Source: Phoebastria nigripes
Lineage: Eukaryota; Chordata; Aves; Procellariiformes; Diomedeidae
Direction of reading: 5' to 3'
Assembly (NCBI GenBank): GCA_035582835.1
Contig: JAYKAV010001831.1
Span: forward strand, 1,185,253-1,249,252
Length of the DNA: 64,000 bases
Positions 61,441 through 64,000 of this stretch are shown here, piece after piece. Below the pieces are notes generated by a model. It searched no databases, was not told the DNA's origin, and worked only from the letters and a program-made list of their open reading frames with translations. The stretch's first letter is position 1; each line of letters begins with the position of its first letter. The position numbers and the translations under genes are program-made.

Positions 61441-61894
61441 TCTAGAAAAGGAAAAGGACAATAGAAAGAATAAACAGAACAGTGGGACTCGTGGAAATGG
61501 AACAAATAAATTGAATGTTAAGAAGATTTTATTACAGTAAATCTTGTTTTATTCCAAAAGACAGCAATGTAAAGTATGTAGTGAAAATAACCATAAAACA
61601 AATCATCACCCTCTTAATCCCATAACCCTACCCCCCATATGAATTTTAACAGTACTAGATTATCTGGACCACCTCCCTTTGTTTGAACCACTGACTTAAC
61701 TCTATGCAGAAACTAATGGTGAGATTTTTCATTACTGTTTTGAAGATTCAGCTCTGTAAAATGTTGAAGTCTCTTCTAATGATCCAGTAAAGGAAAGAGG
61801 CGGGGGGAGAAGAGGGGAAACCCCACAGTTTGCTGAAGAACATGTTATTTGTCTTCCCCAGATTTAAAGCTTTGCAAGTTAGCACTCAGGGCCA
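61441..61894. other. AT-rich sequence, no gene recognised
   Basis: No recognised gene or repeat. A G-rich run lies near 61800-61816. Confidence 0.45.
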
Positions 61895-61985
61895 GACTGC
61901 ATAGTACCTTTTAGAGTCACACCCTAAGACCCCAGTTCATCAAGGTACTTAAACATTTGTCTGATGTTCAGTATATGAGGAATAC
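61895..61985 (+). mobile_element. Possible ancient amniote interspersed-repeat fragment
   Basis: GGGCCAGACTGC is followed by CCCCAGTTCATCAAGGTACTT and then AAACATTTGTCTGATGTTCAG. This resembles an old repeat common in reptile and bird genomes, in which a gattcagcaaagcacttaag-type phrase is followed by a gcatgtgcttaac-type phrase. The match is from memory and diverged. Confidence 0.3.
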
Positions 61986-62599
61986 AAGTAAAATTGGAGT
62001 TTAATTATGTGATTAACTCAATTTATTTAACATTCTAAGCAGAGCATATAAACAGACCATGTAAATAAAGGGCAGAAGAGTTACTTTCAAGAGTAATTCA
62101 ATAGCTGTTAAATATTTTCTGTATGGTTCATGAATTGTGTGGCCTCATGTATTTACCTTCTAATTGTTCAAGACTATTGGGATTCTAAAAACAAACAACT
62201 GAGAACTAATCTGATCTAAGGAGCTTTCCAAGGAACATTTTTTATCATTTATCAAGCCCCCTTTGCTCTGTTAGACTTCACCAAATGACAAGGCTATTTT
62301 CAAGCCGTAAACCCCCATGCCCCATGCAGTTATGGCATGCAACCAAAGAAGTCTGGAGGAGAAAATGAAGTCATAATTAACAACAGCTGCTCACGCCTAG
62401 CATTTCCAAATAACATCCAAAGATTTTTTTCCTTTTTTTTTTTTTTTTCCCAAAATCCAGAATCAACTGAGACCCTAAAGATTTATCTTCAGGGTAAAAA
62501 GAGGAAGCCTCACACCAGTCTCTGGGGGTCTCTTTGTTGTCCAAGCCGTGCAGGAGCCTCTCATCACAGTCTGTTTGATAGAGATTTCACTGTTGTTTG
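61986..62599. other. AT-rich sequence, no gene recognised
   Basis: No recognised gene. A T-run lies near 62434-62448. An 87-codon frame at 62337-62600 spans that T-run and has no motif. Confidence 0.45.
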
Positions 62600-63000
62600 A
62601 TTGTTACATTCAGTGACCAAAATCAAAGCAAAATGACAGTTATTTCCTTTACTCACGTATTGTTATTAGTTTGGTGCAAGGCTTTGTCATCAAAGCACGT
62701 GGGAGTGTTCTGTCCTTTAGAGGCTAATATTAAAATATAGAATGGAATGATCATGTTTTATTGGCTTAGCCTTTCCCTGCACTGCTTATAAAAACAGACA
62801 GTGCTTTAAAATGTCTCACTAATGCTCATTTTCCTGAGGGTGGAGTTGACCTCAAGTAGTTTACAACTTGGCTGTTAGTTAAGACTAATTAACTTTGACT
62901 TTGTTGTTAGAATAGCCTAATCTGCAGTTTCATCTTAAAGAAGTCAAAGAAATAGTACATTCAAATGAAACAATGGAAATAGTGACTGTTTATATGTTGG
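62600..63000. promoter_or_regulatory. Candidate conserved noncoding element
   Basis: Complex sequence with an E-box CACGTG at 62696-62701, several ATCAAAG-like TCF/LEF cores (AAATCAAAGC near 62621, CATCAAAGC near 62689) and TAATTAAC near 62886. No coding frame is present. The call is based on motif texture only. Confidence 0.25.
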
Positions 63001-63820
63001 CTGTATAAGGAGGTCTTCCCTCTACAGTCTTCATCTCCATCTTCCTAAAAATGTTTGTGGTTTCACACACTTTTACAATTCTTTTTAACCTGGTCCAGAA
63101 CTCTTCAGCAGTGGAAAACACTCCTTGTAGCTTGCACGCCTTATCTGCTTGTTTCCAATTCTTGTGAGTAAGCAATACAATTTCATGTTTAAGCAGCCTG
63201 ACTCATTTGAAACAGTTATTTTTCTTAAAATGGTACAGCTTAATGCTTCTAAACAAAAAGCATTGTGCTAAGGACTAAATTTGTGATACTTTTTAATTGT
63301 ATCATTAATCCTTGACGTACTCGCTCTGGGGGGTCTTCCTTATAACATTATCACTGTGTAAGAGTAAGCCAAAATTTATTTGTGGAAAACATTATTTTAA
63401 TTTAAGTCAGAGGAATGGAGAGTCTCGTGTTTTAATTATGCTAAAATTACAAAAGTGACTGTATCATACCACTTTTACAAAGAAATTATTTGCATTAGAC
63501 AATAACTTTTGAGTAAACAATTGTCTTTAATAGCAAAAATAACATAGCCTGAGTTTGTATAATAGACATGAAAGTGGTCTTAATGTAATGTTTGGTATTA
63601 ATATATCAATTAGATCAATATATTAAGCATTATTTTAACTTAACTAAAAGTTAAATAATTCACTTTTAGAGAAATAATGGCAATAAAGTCTAAATTGCTC
63701 TCTTTAAAAGTTTGTTTTATTTAAATTTGCATCTTTACAATTAACATAAAATGAAAAACAATTTAGGAACTTATTGCCATGACATTAGTATTCCAAACTA
63801 ATCTTTATGTTTTATTGCAG
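63001..63820. other. AT-rich sequence, no gene recognised
   Basis: No recognised gene. The last part, 63400-63800, is very AT-rich with TAAT cores and ends in a pyrimidine-rich stretch before CAG. Confidence 0.45.
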
Positions 63821-64000
63821 TGGAAACCAAAAAAATGAAACTTCTGAAGTTCTGTGTTTATATCCAGATCCCACAAAGACTTCGGGACAAAGTGACTACC
63901 ATTATAAAGTACAAGCACTACATTCACAGATCTTGAAACTGTCATTCATAATGTCATATTTGATTAAGATAGCATTAAATAGTAATAAAATAGTATTAAA
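63821..64000 (+). other. Speculative terminal exon at the window edge
   Basis: A pyrimidine-leaning tract ends in TTTTATTGCAG (AG at 63819-63820). Downstream, one frame is open to TGA at 63934-63936. It includes an ATG at 63835 and reads MKLLKFCVYIQIPQRLRDKV followed by a Lys/Tyr-rich end, 33 residues from that ATG. AATAAA occurs near 63982 as a possible polyadenylation signal. The frame is short and no family is recognised, so a chance arrangement is likely. Confidence 0.12.

Overview
The window looks like avian nuclear DNA. It holds three fragments of the CR1 LINE family, one of which keeps the octamer-repeat 3' tail typical of avian CR1. It also holds two solo long terminal repeats (LTRs) of one endogenous-retrovirus family, both flanked by perfect 5-bp target-site duplications. 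The background is AT-rich, repeat-poor and scattered with single ambiguous bases (n), as expected of a bird draft assembly. I cannot name the species.

I find no convincing protein-coding gene, rRNA, tRNA, CRISPR array or prokaryotic feature. Open frames are short (147 aa or less, apart from the CR1 reverse-transcriptase remnant) and mostly fall in unrelated sequence. The window is best read as part of a gene desert or a very long intron. Two stretches, 12354-12546 and 63821-63936, have a splice-acceptor-like tract followed by an open frame. They are flagged as speculative exons.

Layout. 1-280: antisense CR1 ORF2 fragment cut by the window edge. 0.3-12 kb: AT-rich sequence without recognised features, with a CpG-containing islet near 10.3 kb. 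12.35 kb: speculative exon. 14.3-14.6 kb: GC-rich block. 16.84-17.05 kb: remnant of an ancient amniote SINE-like repeat. 22.9-27.5 kb: homeodomain-site-rich sequence that looks like clustered conserved noncoding elements, interrupted by a GC-rich islet at 24.7-25.2 kb. 32.29-33.29 kb: younger CR1 3' end with a frameshifted reverse transcriptase. 43.58-44.18 kb: plus-strand solo LTR. 49.8-50.3 kb: another conserved-element-like stretch. 51.93-52.17 kb: old CR1 fragment. 53.16 kb: 19-bp minisatellite. 53.41-53.99 kb: minus-strand solo LTR with an intact-looking CRE, TATA box and polyadenylation signal. 60.5-63.0 kb: further conserved-element-like sequence, including a perfect 9-bp-stem hairpin.

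What acts here, if anything, is probably cis-regulatory DNA and retroelement promoters rather than genes. No conservation or homology search could be run. Every conserved-element call is therefore an impression from base composition and motif texture. I did not find evidence of a new multi-gene system.
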